From 2-02-FULL-66-22 sp964576535 (GTDB taxonomy: Bacteria > Methylomirabilota > Methylomirabilia > Methylomirabilales > 2-02-FULL-66-22), in the NCBI GenBank assembly GCA_964576535.1, contig CAZNWB010000001.1:1-64000 (forward strand): DNA of 64,000 nucleotides, written 5' to 3'. The position numbers and the translations under genes are program-made. Below the pieces are notes generated by a model. It was not told the origin of the DNA. It worked only from the letters and a program-made list of their open reading frames with translations, and ran no database searches. Below are positions 34,551 to 44,263 of this stretch, piece by piece; position 1 is the stretch's first letter; each line of letters begins with the position of its first letter.

Positions 34551-35534
34551 TTAGCCTTGAATCAACTCCCGGCACTTCTCGATGAACTTGGGGAGGACTG
34601 CCTTGAAGTCACCCACCACCCCGAGATGGGCGACCTTGAAGATCGGCGCGTCGGGGTCGGTGTTGATCGCCACGATGGTCTTGGCGCTGGTCATGCCTGC
34701 CAGATGCTGGGTGGCACCGGAGATCCCCACGGCGATATACAGATCGGGGCTGACGGTCTTTCCCGTCTGCCCGACCTGCCAGGAGGCGGGCACCCACCCG
34801 GCATCCGTGGCGGCCCGCGACGCGCCTACCGCCCCCTTGAGAATCTGTGCTAGCTCCTCGAGCTGCTTGAAGGCCTCGGGGCCCTTCAGGCCGCGCCCGC
34901 CGCTCACGACCACCCGAGCGTTCTCCAGCTTGACGCCACGGACCTCCTCGGCGACCCGCTCCAGGACCTTGGTGCGGACCACGGACGCGTCCAGGGAAAC
35001 CGGGACCGAAACCTCTTCGCCCACGCGCCCCGCCTGCTCCGGGGCCGGGGCCATCATCCGGGGCTTGACCGTGGCCACCACGGGAAACCGCCGGGTGCTG
35101 ATCGCCGCGATCGTCCGCCCCCCGTACATCTGGCGACGGAAGACGACCTCGGAGCCCTCGCCCTCTATTGCAATCACCTCGGTCACCACTCCGCCGCCAA
35201 GCCTGTGGGCCAGACGCGGGGCCACCTCCTTGCCCAGCGAGTCGTCTGCCAAGAGCACAATCTGAGCCTTGGCTTGCCCGGCAACCTGGGCCAGCACGCT
35301 CACGTACGCGTCCGCCTGGACTCCATTCAAGAGGGAATGCTCCGCCCGGAAGACCTGGTCCGCTCCGTACGCGAACACACGCTTAGAAAGCCCCGTGGTC
35401 GCGCTTGCCAGTACCGCGGCCTGCACTTTCCCCCGGGTGGCGTCCGCCACCTGCCGGGCCGCCCCCAGGAGCTCCAGCGTATTCTGCGAGGGAACGCCTG
35501 CCTGCCCATCGGCCAGCACCAGGACATCGGTCAT
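34551..35534 (-). CDS. etfA: Electron transfer flavoprotein alpha subunit
   Basis: A 327-residue EtfA. The FAD-binding C-terminal motif is complete: RVVVSGGRGLKGPEAF, then GKTVSPDLYIAVGISGATQHLAGMTSAKTIVAINTDPDAPIF. The start has AGGGAGGAGG upstream. It lies 86 bp downstream of etfB. EtfAB accept electrons from the ACADs of this operon and pass them to the membrane Fe-S reductase encoded next. No sequence sign of electron bifurcation (a second NAD-linked cluster) was found in the neighbours, so it is likely a non-bifurcating ETF. Confidence 0.95.
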   Translation of the reverse strand: MTDVLVLADGQAGVPSQNTLELLGAARQVADATRGKVQAAVLASATTGLSKRVFAYGADQVFRAEHSLLNGVQADAYVSVLAQVAGQAKAQIVLLADDSLGKEVAPRLAHRLGGGVVTEVIAIEGEGSEVVFRRQMYGGRTIAAISTRRFPVVATVKPRMMAPAPEQAGRVGEEVSVPVSLDASVVRTKVLERVAEEVRGVKLENARVVVSGGRGLKGPEAFKQLEELAQILKGAVGASRAATDAGWVPASWQVGQTGKTVSPDLYIAVGISGATQHLAGMTSAKTIVAINTDPDAPIFKVAHLGVVGDFKAVLPKFIEKCRELIQG

Positions 35535-35558
35535 CTACTCGCCTCCTCCCTATACCAA

Positions 35559-35616
35559 GCTGTCATCGCTCAGCGATCAGCTCTTGGCTGAGGGCTGATG
35601 CTGATGGCTGATAGCC
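35559..35616. repeat. GCTGATAGCTGATGG-type repeat
   Basis: GCTGATGCTGATGGCTGATAG and ATCGCTCAGCGATCAGCTCTT units repeat in the etfB-etfA gap, starting within five bases of the etfB stop. Confidence 0.6.
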
Positions 35617-35620
35617 TTCC

Positions 35621-36421
35621 TTAGATCACCTTGAGTTCCCGCAGGCGCAGGGCGAGCCGTCCAGCCTTCTCGTCCGGCGTGTCCCCGTCCAGCAGCTCGC
35701 ACCGCGACTCGCGCTTCGGCACATACACATCCATGATCTGCAGCCGAGCGGCCCCGGCCCCGACCCTGGCAGCATCCAGGTTCAGGTCCGCCCCCTTCCA
35801 CGTCGGCACCTGCTTCTTGGCCGCCGCCATGATGTCCTTCAGCTTGGAGTACCGGGGCACGTTGGTGTCGTCGCTGACAACGGTCACCACGAGGGGGAGC
35901 GGCGCCTCCACCCGCTCGTACCCATCCTCCACGATCCGGCGCGCCACGGCCTTGCCGGCCGTGACCTCGATCCGGCTGGCAAAGGTCACGCAGGGAAGAT
36001 CCATCTCCTCGGCGAGAAGCGGCCCGACCACCTTGTTGCCCGTATCGGCCGACACGCACCCCGTCAGAATCAGGTCTGCCGTCCCGATCTTTCGAATGGC
36101 CTGAGCCAGCACGTGGGCCACCCCGAAGGAATCGCTGTCCGGCAGGGACGGATCGCTGACGAGGACTCCGTCATCCACTCCCATGCCCAGGGCGCTCTTG
36201 ACCGCCGACATGGCCCCCGCCTCCCCCAGGCAGAGGGCCGTGACCTTCCCGCCCGTCTTCTCCCGCAGTTGCAGCGCCACCTCCAAGGCATTCTGGTCGT
36301 AGGCGCTGATAACCAGGGACAGGCCGCCGCGGACCTGCCGCTTGGTGGCCGGGTCCAGCTTGAATTGGTCGGTCGGGATCTCGGGATCAATGATTTGTTT
36401 GATGCAGACGACGATGTGCAT
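35621..36421 (-). CDS. etfB: Electron transfer flavoprotein beta subunit
   Basis: A 266-residue EtfB starting at the ATG 36421 (MHIVVCIKQIIDPEIP); a GTG one codon upstream opens the frame. Family motifs are VVCIKQ, the DQNALEVALQL segment with ALCLGEAG, and LPCVTFASRIEV preceding the AMP-binding region. The C-terminus contains the conserved RELKVI pattern. A GGGAG site precedes it. It is separated from the upstream ACAD gene by a GTTCGGTGG-type hairpin. It works with EtfA as a soluble electron carrier between dehydrogenases and the quinone reductase. Confidence 0.95.
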   Translation of the reverse strand: MHIVVCIKQIIDPEIPTDQFKLDPATKRQVRGGLSLVISAYDQNALEVALQLREKTGGKVTALCLGEAGAMSAVKSALGMGVDDGVLVSDPSLPDSDSFGVAHVLAQAIRKIGTADLILTGCVSADTGNKVVGPLLAEEMDLPCVTFASRIEVTAGKAVARRIVEDGYERVEAPLPLVVTVVSDDTNVPRYSKLKDIMAAAKKQVPTWKGADLNLDAARVGAGAARLQIMDVYVPKRESRCELLDGDTPDEKAGRLALRLRELKVI

Positions 36422-36456
36422 CACGCGACTCCCAGGGTGCAGATACTAGAATTAGA

Positions 36457-36546
36457 GCGTTCGGTGGTTCAGTGGTTCGACCGTTCGGTGGTTCCCGGAC
36501 CCCGGAACAACCGAACTACCGAACCGTCGAACTGCCGAACGCTTTA
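36457..36546. repeat. GTTCGGTGG-type hairpin array
   Basis: GCGTTCGGTGGTTCAGTGG and CCGTTCGGTGGTTCC units on the left face AACAACCGAACTACCGAACC and GTCGAACTGCCGAACGC on the right. The right end overlaps the TAA stop of the ACAD gene. Confidence 0.85.
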
Positions 36547-37683
36547 GGATAGAAGAGCGTTGGCGATTACCATCCGCTGCACCTCGGAGGTGCCCTCGTA
36601 GATCTCGGTGATCTTCGCGTCACGCATGAACCGCTGCGCGGGATAGTCCATCATGTAGCCGTAGCCCCCGAAGATCTGGACGCCCTTGACGCCGCAGCGC
36701 ATCGCCACCTCGGAGGCGTACAGCTTGGCCATGGCGGATTCGCGGGTGTACCGCACGCCCTGGTCCTTCAACAGGGCAGCGCTCAGGACGAGCAGGCGGG
36801 CCGCGTCAATTTCCGTGGCCATGTCGGCCAGCATGAACTGGATAGCCTGGTTCGCCGCGATGGGCTTCCCGAACTGCACCCGCTGCTTCGAGTAGTCCAG
36901 CGAGGCCTCCAGCGCCGCCCGGGCGATTCCCACTGCCTGGGCAGCGATCCCGATCCGTCCGCCGTCGAGCGCCTTTAGGGCGATCTTGAACCCCTCGCCT
37001 TCCTTTCCCAGGAGGTTGGCCGCCGGGACCCGGCAGTTCTCCAGAGTGATCTGGGCACAACTGCTCCCGCGGATTCCCAGCTTCTTCTCCAGGTGGGCCA
37101 CGCTGAACCCCGGCGTCCCGCGTTCCACCACGAAGGCGCAGATCCCCTTGTGCTTTAATTCCTTGCTAACCGTGGCAAAGACAATCGCATATTCGGCCTC
37201 GGCGCCGTTGGTAATGAAGTTCTTGGTTCCGTTCAGGGCGTAGAAATCGCCCTCGCGCCTGGCGGTCGTCTCCTGGTTAGCGGCGTCGCTGCCCGCATTG
37301 GGCTCACTCAGGCAGAAACAGCCGATGGTTTTGCCGCTGGCCACGGGGACGAGGAACCGCCGTTTCTGCTCCTCCGTGCCGAACCGCACCAAGGGATCGC
37401 AGTAGAGCGAGTTGTTCACCGTCATGATGACGCCGTGGGAGGCACAGGCCCGGCTGATCTCCTCCAGCGCCACCACGTAGCAGACGGTGTCCGCCCCCGC
37501 CCCGCCATACTCCTGGGGCACCCCGATGCCCATGAAACCCAGCGCTCCCAGCTTCAGGATGGTCTCATGGGGAAACTGCCCCTGCTCGTCCACCTTCTCG
37601 GCGATGGGCGCGATCTCCTTGTCGGCGAACTGCCGCGCCGTCTCCTGGAACATCCGCTGCTCGTCGGTCAGCTCAAAATCCAT
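36544..37683 (-). CDS. Acyl-CoA dehydrogenase
   Basis: A 379-residue ACAD starting MDFELTDEQRMFQETARQF. Motifs are VPQEYGGAGADTVCYVVALEEISRA, FCLSEPNAGSDAANQETTA and IFGGYGYMMDYPAQRFMRDAKITEIYEGTSEVQRMVIANALL, with the catalytic Glu in IYEGTSE. The wording (FCLSEPNAGSDA, YEGTSEVQRMV) is that of the short-chain/butyryl-CoA dehydrogenase group. It sits between the enoyl-CoA hydratase gene and etfB. Together with hydratase, HBD and thiolase upstream it forms a complete beta-oxidation set for short chains, or the reverse for synthesis. Confidence 0.9.
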   Translation of the reverse strand: MDFELTDEQRMFQETARQFADKEIAPIAEKVDEQGQFPHETILKLGALGFMGIGVPQEYGGAGADTVCYVVALEEISRACASHGVIMTVNNSLYCDPLVRFGTEEQKRRFLVPVASGKTIGCFCLSEPNAGSDAANQETTARREGDFYALNGTKNFITNGAEAEYAIVFATVSKELKHKGICAFVVERGTPGFSVAHLEKKLGIRGSSCAQITLENCRVPAANLLGKEGEGFKIALKALDGGRIGIAAQAVGIARAALEASLDYSKQRVQFGKPIAANQAIQFMLADMATEIDAARLLVLSAALLKDQGVRYTRESAMAKLYASEVAMRCGVKGVQIFGGYGYMMDYPAQRFMRDAKITEIYEGTSEVQRMVIANALLS

Positions 37684-37702
37684 GTCAAAACCCTACTGGA
37701 AC

Positions 37703-37800
37703 CGCTAATGGACGCAGATGAACACAGATAAAACACCCCCTGTCTTCCGAACCACTCAGAAAACAATTCGCGCTTATCTGCGTTCATTTGCCGTTGCTTT
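37703..37800. repeat. ATCTGCGTTCATTTG-type hairpin
   Basis: GGACGCAGATGAACACAGAT on the left pairs with TTATCTGCGTTCATTTGCC on the right. It fills the enoyl-CoA hydratase/ACAD gap. The motif family is common in draft genomes. Confidence 0.6.
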
Positions 37801-37801
37801 C

Positions 37802-38584
37802 TCAGCGGCCCGTGAAGTTGGCCTTCCGCTTGTCCAGGAACGCCTGGATCCCCTCCACGTGATCCTCGGTGGTGAAACAGAGGCTCCAGGCCTTGGCCTC
37901 GATCTCCATGCCGCTGGCCAAGTCCACCTGGGAGCCCGCCTCGATGGCCTCTTTCACCATCCGCAGGGTGACGTCGCTCTTGCTGAGGATCTTCGCGCAG
38001 AGCTTCTGCACCTCGGCCATCAGCTCCCCCGCCGGCACCACCTTGCATACCAGCCCGATCCGCAGCGCCTCCTCGGCCGAGAGCATGTCTCCCGTCATCT
38101 CGAGTTCCTTGGCCTTCTGCTTTCCCACCAGGCGTGACAGGCGCTGGGTCCCCCCGGCGCCCGGGATGATGCCCAAATTGATCTCCGGCTGGCCCATCTT
38201 GGCCGTGTCGGCGGCATAGGCGATGTCGCAGGCCATCATCAGCTCGCAGCCGCCCCCCAGGGCGAAGCCGTTGACCGCCGCGATCGTCGGCTTGGACACG
38301 GTCTCCAGCTTCCGGAAGATCCGCTGGGCGTTCCGGCTGAAGTCCAGGGCCGGCATCGGTCCCATCCCCACGAACTCCCGGATGTCCGCCCCTGCGGCAA
38401 AGGCGCGGTCCCCCGACCCGGTGATCACCACGACGCGCGCCGCGGGGTCCGCCGCCACCTGATCAAAGGCCGCGTCCAGCTCCCGGAACATCTGCCGGTT
38501 CAGGGCGTTCAGTTGCTGGGGTCGGTTCAACGTGATGGTAGCGATCCCCTCCTTCACGGTCACGACAATCGTCTCGAATCCCAT
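37802..38584 (-). CDS. Enoyl-CoA hydratase/crotonase
   Basis: A 260-residue crotonase starting at the ATG 38584 with GGGAGG upstream; the longer frame is not coding. The oxyanion hole and both catalytic Glu are visible: GSGDRAFAAGADIREF, ALGGGCELMMACDIAYAADTAKMGQPEINLGIIPGAGGTQRL. The C-terminal EGIQAFLDKRKANFTGR is typical. It hydrates trans-2-enoyl-CoA to 3-hydroxyacyl-CoA, between the ACAD and HBD steps, and lies between those two genes. It overlaps nothing but is closely spaced with HBD (35 bp). Confidence 0.95.
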   Translation of the reverse strand: MGFETIVVTVKEGIATITLNRPQQLNALNRQMFRELDAAFDQVAADPAARVVVITGSGDRAFAAGADIREFVGMGPMPALDFSRNAQRIFRKLETVSKPTIAAVNGFALGGGCELMMACDIAYAADTAKMGQPEINLGIIPGAGGTQRLSRLVGKQKAKELEMTGDMLSAEEALRIGLVCKVVPAGELMAEVQKLCAKILSKSDVTLRMVKEAIEAGSQVDLASGMEIEAKAWSLCFTTEDHVEGIQAFLDKRKANFTGR

Positions 38585-38619
38585 GGAACCTCCCTGACGG
38601 GGTTGTGGGTGGGGCCGAA

Positions 38620-39471
<852 letters not shown>

Positions 39472-39487
39472 GGCGACTCCCCCAAGT

Positions 39488-39606
39488 GATGAAAACCCGA
39501 CAACGACAGCCGACAGGGAAATCCGAGGAATAGAGTTCTTCGCAACCGCGAGAGAATCCCGACAGTGAAACCAGATCCCGCCTGTGGCGGGACTGTCCCT
39601 GTCGGT
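39488..39606. repeat. CCGACAGGG-type hairpin with CCCGCCTGTGGCGGG core
   Basis: CCGACAACGACAGCCGACAGG at the left and CCCTGTCGG at the right bracket an internal CCCGCCTGTGGCGGG hairpin (39574-39588). It fills the thiolase-HBD gap. Confidence 0.6.
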
Positions 39607-40785
39607 TCAAATCCGTTCCACCGCCATGGCGAGACCCTCTCCTCCCCCCAGGCAGAGGGTGGCCACGCCGCGCCGGGCGCCCCGATCGGCCATGGCATAG
39701 AGCAGGGTGACCAGCAGGCGCGCCCCCGTCGCCCCGATGGGGTGCCCCAGGGCCACGACGCCGCCGTTCACGTTCACCCGTTCCGGGTCCAGTCCCAGCT
39801 CCTGAATGGCCGCCATGGCCACTACGGAGAAGGCCTCGTTGACCTCGTACAGGTCCACGCTGTCTGCGGACCAGCCGGTCTTCTTGAGCACCTTCCGCAC
39901 GGCCTCGATGGGCGCCACCGTGAACCACTCCGGCGCAGTCGCCGCGCCCGCAAACCCGACGATCCGGGCCAGGGGGGTGAGGCCGAGCGCCTCGGCTCGA
40001 CGGGCCGAGGCGACGACCAGCGCCGCCGCCCCGTCATTGACCGAGGGCGAATTGGCCGCGGTCACCGTCCCGCCCTCCTTGAAGGCCGGCTTGAGCCGCC
40101 GCATCTTGGTGAGATCGCCCCGCTTCGGCTCCTCGTCCTCGGCCACCGTCGCGACCTCGCCCTTGCGAGCCGGGACAGGCACCGGCACGATCTCGGCCGA
40201 AAACCTCCCGGCGGCCTGGGCCGCCAGGGCGCGGGTGTAGCTCCGTGCAGCGTAGTCGTCCTGTGCCTCGCGCCTGAAGCGGTACTTCTCGGCGCACAAC
40301 TCCCCGCAATAGCCCATGGAATACTGGTTGTACACGTCCCACAGGCCGTCCAGGATCATGGAGTCAATGAGCTGGGCGTGGCCCATCCGGTATCCGGTGC
40401 GGGCCCGATCCAGGAGGTAGGGTGCGCGGCTCATGCTCTCCATGCCGCCGACCAGGACCATCTCTGCCTCGCCCACCTGGATGCGGTTGGCGGCCAGGAT
40501 CGCGGCCATCATCCCGGACCCGCACACCTTGTTTACCGTGAGGGCCCCGGCCGTCACCGGCACCTTGGCGCCGATGGCCACCTGGCGGGCCGGCGCCTGG
40601 CCCAGCCCGGCCGACAGGACGTTGCCGAAGATCGCTTCGTCCACCTGCGCGGGCTCCACGCCGCCGCGGCGCAACGCCTCGGCCGCGGCGATGCTGCCGA
40701 GTTGCGTGGCCGGAATCGCCGCCAGGCTGCCGCTGAAACTCCCGATGGGGGTTCTGGCTGCCCCCACAATCAGAACATCTTGCAA
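39607..40785 (-). CDS. Acetyl-CoA acetyltransferase (thiolase)
   Basis: A 392-residue thiolase starting at a TTG (40785) after GAGGAGAGAG, which gives exactly the usual family length (LQDVLIVGAARTPIGSFSG). The nucleophilic Cys is in NKVCGSGMMAAI, the general-base region is ALGHPIGATGARLLVTLLYAM, and the second Cys in ATLCLGGGEGLAMAVERI. This is the biosynthetic/degradative AtoB/PhaA type. It closes the beta-oxidation cycle encoded downstream and is the second gene after the TetR regulator. It is clearly different from the Cys-less thiolase-like protein at 27.6-28.9 kb. Confidence 0.95.
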   Translation of the reverse strand: MQDVLIVGAARTPIGSFSGSLAAIPATQLGSIAAAEALRRGGVEPAQVDEAIFGNVLSAGLGQAPARQVAIGAKVPVTAGALTVNKVCGSGMMAAILAANRIQVGEAEMVLVGGMESMSRAPYLLDRARTGYRMGHAQLIDSMILDGLWDVYNQYSMGYCGELCAEKYRFRREAQDDYAARSYTRALAAQAAGRFSAEIVPVPVPARKGEVATVAEDEEPKRGDLTKMRRLKPAFKEGGTVTAANSPSVNDGAAALVVASARRAEALGLTPLARIVGFAGAATAPEWFTVAPIEAVRKVLKKTGWSADSVDLYEVNEAFSVVAMAAIQELGLDPERVNVNGGVVALGHPIGATGARLLVTLLYAMADRGARRGVATLCLGGGEGLAMAVERI

Positions 40786-40819
40786 TGCTCTCTCCTCTGC
40801 CCGCAGGCTCCCCGGCGCC

Positions 40820-41500
40820 TCAGCTCCCCTGCCCCGCCGCACCGAGGTTGCCGTCATTGGATGTGAGGTATGCCGGCCGGTCAGCGCTGATGCCGTCCAG
40901 GATCAGGTTGGTCAGGCACTCGATCACGGCATCCAGTGTGTAGCTCTTCAGATTCCATCGCTTCAGATCCCACACCGCGCAGAGGAACAGGAGGCACACC
41001 GCCAGGAGGTGCGGTTCCTTCACGGCAAAGTGCCCGGCTCGATTTCCCCGCTCCAGGATCTCCCGGAAGACTCCGACGTAGGTGCGATCCACCTCGAAGA
41101 GGGCTTGGAGTCCCTGGCGGCCCAGGGCGTGTGACTCCTGGTACAGCAGGACGACGACGTCCTCGCACTCGTCGTAGATCTTGAGGGTCGCCTCCAGCGC
41201 CGCCTTGAGCTGCAGGCGGGGATCCTGGATGCCCTGCGTGGCCGCTAGCATCCTGGCTTCGAACGTCCCGAGGATCCGGCGGTACACCAGGCAGAGGATG
41301 TCTTCCTTGGTCTTGATGTAGCTGTACAGGGTGCCGATGCCCAGGCCGCAGCTCTCGGCGATCTCGCGGACGCTGGTCTGGTGATACCCCTTCTTGGAGA
41401 AGAGCTTGATCGCGGCATCGCAGATCTGCGCATGCCGCTTGCCAACCAACTCCTGGTCTTTGACGATTGTTTCGATCTCTTGGGGCGTGTTTTTTCCCAT
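40820..41500 (-). CDS. TetR-family transcriptional regulator
   Basis: A 226-residue regulator. The N-terminal helix-turn-helix is QICDAAIKLFSKKGYHQTSVREIAESCGLGIGTLYSYIKTKEDIL, the TetR signature. The C-terminal all-helical domain (FEARMLAATQGIQDPRLQLKAALEATLKIYDECEDVVVLLYQE) resembles acyl-CoA-responsive regulators of the FadR/PsrA type. It is the first gene of the beta-oxidation operon, with a good promoter 50-78 bp upstream, so it probably represses its own operon and lets go on binding an acyl-CoA. That last point is family knowledge plus position. Confidence 0.9.
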   Translation of the reverse strand: MGKNTPQEIETIVKDQELVGKRHAQICDAAIKLFSKKGYHQTSVREIAESCGLGIGTLYSYIKTKEDILCLVYRRILGTFEARMLAATQGIQDPRLQLKAALEATLKIYDECEDVVVLLYQESHALGRQGLQALFEVDRTYVGVFREILERGNRAGHFAVKEPHLLAVCLLFLCAVWDLKRWNLKSYTLDAVIECLTNLILDGISADRPAYLTSNDGNLGAAGQGS

Positions 41501-41549
41501 GAGCGTCCCAGGAAGTCTACCCGATCGAGCGTTCGTTCAGGGTGGAAAA

Positions 41550-41578
41550 ATCCTATAGAATCCGGATAGTTGTGTCAA
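41550..41578 (-). promoter_or_regulatory. Promoter of the tetR/beta-oxidation operon
   Basis: Minus strand: -35 TTGACA (41578-41573), 17-base spacer, -10 TAGGAT (41555-41550). The leader contains a GAGCGTTCGTTC stretch that could hold an operator, but no clear palindrome is seen. Confidence 0.6.
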
Positions 41579-41761
41579 GGCAAATCCTGGTCTTCTAAGG
41601 TTTTGGATCCGACGGTCGGCGTGCGGATACGCGGCTGAGACGGGGACGGGAAGCCCGGGCTTCCTACTGGACGGCAGGTGGCGGAGAGGCACCCCTTTGT
41701 GACTTCGATCCCTGCGAGGTGGGAGTTCGAGTCCACAAAACAGATTGTCGGGCCTGCAGGA

Positions 41762-42271
41762 TCAAGCCAGCAAGTTGATATACTCGGGCTGTTCCCGGTT
41801 CCTCCTTAACCCGACGTCCTGGCCCAAGGATTTCCCGAGAAGCCCCTTGGCAATGGGAGCGCTCGGCGTGATTACCCGAACTCTCCCTTGCCCGTCGTCC
41901 AGCGGGATCTCCATGCCTCCACAGACCGGCAGGATGAAGTACAGGGAGTCCACCGAACCATCCGCGGGACCGATGCCAACGACACATCCAAGGGCAACGT
42001 GCTCCGGCGCTTCAGGCATCCGGAGCTCTCGGAGGGTCCGCAGCCAGAATTCCCGCTCCTGGATGGTCCCGGCCAACGCATTTGCCAGGTACGAGGCCTC
42101 GATCCCCGTGACCTCGCGCTTGCTCTTCATCACGTGCGGAGAGTCCAGGGTCGCCTGCCTGGCCACGGCATACCCCGACCCCAGCCGCCGCAACGTCTCC
42201 TCCACCTGCGCAATCACCTGCCGCAGCAACTTCGTCTTGTCAACCCGAATCTCGCCCAGGCCACACCTCAT
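41762..42271 (-). CDS. GreA/GreB-family transcript cleavage factor-like protein
   Basis: A 169-residue protein. The C-terminal half has the FKBP-like Gre signature: VALGCVVGIG, then YFILPVCGGMEIPLDDGQGRVRVITPSAPIAKGLLGKSLGQDV. The N-terminal half is helical and matches the Gre coiled coil in length (about 90 residues), with VEETLRRLGSGYAVARQATL. The sequence around the coiled-coil tip (DSPHVMKSKREVTGIE) differs from GreA. It may bind RNA polymerase in the secondary channel but possibly without cleavage activity. It is the last gene before the TetR operon and 110 bp downstream of the GGDEF gene, with no clear functional link. Confidence 0.65.
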   Translation of the reverse strand: MRCGLGEIRVDKTKLLRQVIAQVEETLRRLGSGYAVARQATLDSPHVMKSKREVTGIEASYLANALAGTIQEREFWLRTLRELRMPEAPEHVALGCVVGIGPADGSVDSLYFILPVCGGMEIPLDDGQGRVRVITPSAPIAKGLLGKSLGQDVGLRRNREQPEYINLLA

Positions 42272-42326
42272 TCTTATGATCCATCAAGATCCCGCAATCG
42301 AGCCACACGCTCCAGCGTTCGCTCCC

Positions 42327-42383
42327 ATATTCCGCATTCGGGTACCCCCTGGGTGTTCGGGTACCCCCCGGGTGTTCCGCATT
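42327..42383. repeat. GGGTACCC/GGGTG composite repeat
   Basis: Two copies of CGGGTACCCCC(T/C)GGGTGTTC lie between ATTCCGCA and TTCCGCATT halves. The composite touches the 3' end of the GGDEF gene. Confidence 0.7.
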
Positions 42384-43596
42384 ACGTTACCACCCGATTC
42401 CGCCCGGCGTCCTTGGCACGGTACAGGGCCTGGTCCGCCGCCTTGACGACCTGATCCGGCTTCCGCTTGCGTTCCTCCCGCTCAGCCACGCCGATGCTCA
42501 CCGTCACCAGCACGGCCTTTGGAGGGCCACTCTGTGCTTTAGGGGTGTCGGGCTTCTTCTCGGGCCGGTCCGCCCCGCGGAGAACAAAACAGGATGCCTG
42601 CACTTCCCTGCGCAGGCTGTCGAGATGCGGCATCACATCCTTGGCGGACTGACCCGGAAACACCACGGCAAACTCCTCGCCCCCATAGCGGAACGCCTTT
42701 CCCCCGCCGGCCACCCGCTCGAGTTTCGAAGCAACCATCCGGAGGACCTGATCGCCCACGTCGTGACCGTACCGGTCGTTGAATTGCTTGAAGTGATCAA
42801 CGTCCACCATCCCCACCGCGTACTGGCTGCCCAGTGTGAGGAGTTCCTCGTTCAGCGCCCGCCGCCCGGGCAGTCCCGTCAATTCGTCATAATACGCCAT
42901 TCGGTAGGAGGTTTCGATCAATGCCACCACAAGGATGAGCCCGGCGGTTGCCAGGAAGGAGGTTCCGTCCCACCCGGCGCGGATGGTTTGCAGTGCTGTG
43001 AAGGCCGCGACCAGCGCCCACGCAAACCCCTTTCCGATTGCGTCCCGATGCAGGAAGAAACGGGCCACAAGGAGAATGGCCCCCCCACCAAAGGCCACCA
43101 ACCCCGCCTGCGAGATCGGAGTCCACGCGACGAGATTCACACCAACGAACTGGTATTGCAGCATGGCCGCCAGCTCACGCGGCCTGAAAAAAGATAGCAC
43201 CCCAAGGACACACACCTGCCCGAAGATCGGAATCAGGCGCTCCAGGCCCCGGGTGGTGAAGAGGCTGCGCTCGGACAGAAGCGCGTATGCTGCCAGATTC
43301 GCCGGCAACAGCAGCGCGACGGCGTGAAAGACGATTCGACCGATGTCGCCCCCTGGTGCCGGGTCCTGGGGAAAGAGCACCAATGCCCTGTCGGCCAGCG
43401 CCAGGATGAGCAGGGCGTACACCACTCGACTGCGGTTGAAGTACCAACCCAGAATCACTCCCAGCGTTGCGGCCGCATAGGGATACGCCCGGAGGAACGG
43501 CAGGGCCGAGTCAGGCAACACCCCCGGCCGCAGACAGACCAGGGCCGCGACCCATACGAGGCCCCCCGGAACCACAAAGTCGTACAGCCGTCTCAT
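42382..43596 (-). CDS. Membrane diguanylate cyclase (GGDEF)
   Basis: A 404-residue protein; I start it at 43596 (MRRLYDFVVPGGLVW), where the first membrane segment begins, though an ATG 14 codons upstream is possible and neither has a strong ribosome-binding site. Residues 1-235 hold about seven to eight membrane segments with no recognised ligand domain. The C-terminal GGDEF domain is complete: YDELTGLPGRRALNEEL, VDVDHFKQFNDRYGHDVGDQVLR and the active-site loop FRYGGEEFAVVF, then VTVSIGVAER and ADQALYRAKDAGRN. It makes cyclic di-GMP in response to an unknown signal. An RxxD product-inhibition site is not evident before the active site. Confidence 0.9.
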   Translation of the reverse strand: MRRLYDFVVPGGLVWVAALVCLRPGVLPDSALPFLRAYPYAAATLGVILGWYFNRSRVVYALLILALADRALVLFPQDPAPGGDIGRIVFHAVALLLPANLAAYALLSERSLFTTRGLERLIPIFGQVCVLGVLSFFRPRELAAMLQYQFVGVNLVAWTPISQAGLVAFGGGAILLVARFFLHRDAIGKGFAWALVAAFTALQTIRAGWDGTSFLATAGLILVVALIETSYRMAYYDELTGLPGRRALNEELLTLGSQYAVGMVDVDHFKQFNDRYGHDVGDQVLRMVASKLERVAGGGKAFRYGGEEFAVVFPGQSAKDVMPHLDSLRREVQASCFVLRGADRPEKKPDTPKAQSGPPKAVLVTVSIGVAEREERKRKPDQVVKAADQALYRAKDAGRNRVVT

Positions 43597-43828
43597 AAGA
43601 GAGACTCTGGCAGACGCATTACGTTTTCCCAAACACATTTCTGCCTGAGGAGAAGGGCGGCGAAGAGCGGCAGGGGGAAACGAAAGGCGGGCTGCGGCGC
43701 CCGGGCGCCGCCAGGTTCAGTGCGAATCCGGGCATCGGAGAGCATGGATCAGCCACGTTCCGGTTCCGGTGTCTCTCTGATCCGGTTCTCGAGCCGGCTG
43801 CGATGCGCGTGGGGATCCCCTGTGATTC

Positions 43829-44263
43829 CTATCGGCCTCCGGTGATGTAGTTCTCGAGTTGCTTGATCAGGAAATCCTTTTCTTCAATCGTCGCCTTGAC
43901 GAGATCCCCGATGGAAATCACGCCGACGACTTTGTCGCCCTCCATCACCGGCAGGTGCCGGATATGTTTGTCCGTCATCAGCGCCATGCATTCTTCAACA
44001 GTCTGCGCCGGGCGAATGAAGAATACCTTCGCGGTCATGATCTCCCGGACGGAGGTATCCAAGGATGATTTCCCCTTCAGAATGACCTTCCTGGCGTAAT
44101 CGCGCTCCGACATGATGCCGACCAGCTTTCCGCCATCCAGCACCAGTAACGCTCCGACCTCTTTCTCGGCCATGAGCTTCAGGGCGTCAATGACCATCGT
44201 GTCCGGACCCACGGACCACAACCGCTGCCCCTTCTCTTTCAAGATATGCCTGACGATTTTCAT
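43829..44263 (-). CDS. CBS-domain pair protein
   Basis: A 144-residue protein from the ATG 44263 (MKIVRHILKEKGQRLWSVGPDTMVIDALKLM) with GGGGGCAG upstream. Two CBS domains are seen: VIDALKLMAEKEVGALLVLDGGKLVGIMSERDYARKVI and TVEECMALMTDKHIRHLPVMEGDKVVGVISIGDLVKATI. Such stand-alone pairs usually bind an adenine nucleotide and modulate a partner enzyme. The last segment (EEKDFLIKQLENYITGGR) is a short helix. No partner can be named from the neighbours; the gene follows a CoA ligase gene across a 156-base gap. Confidence 0.85.
   Translation of the reverse strand: MKIVRHILKEKGQRLWSVGPDTMVIDALKLMAEKEVGALLVLDGGKLVGIMSERDYARKVILKGKSSLDTSVREIMTAKVFFIRPAQTVEECMALMTDKHIRHLPVMEGDKVVGVISIGDLVKATIEEKDFLIKQLENYITGGR

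Noticed and set aside
41695..41735. tRNA-like GAGTTCGAGTC stretch
   Set aside because: No acceptor stem or anticodon arm could be drawn around it.
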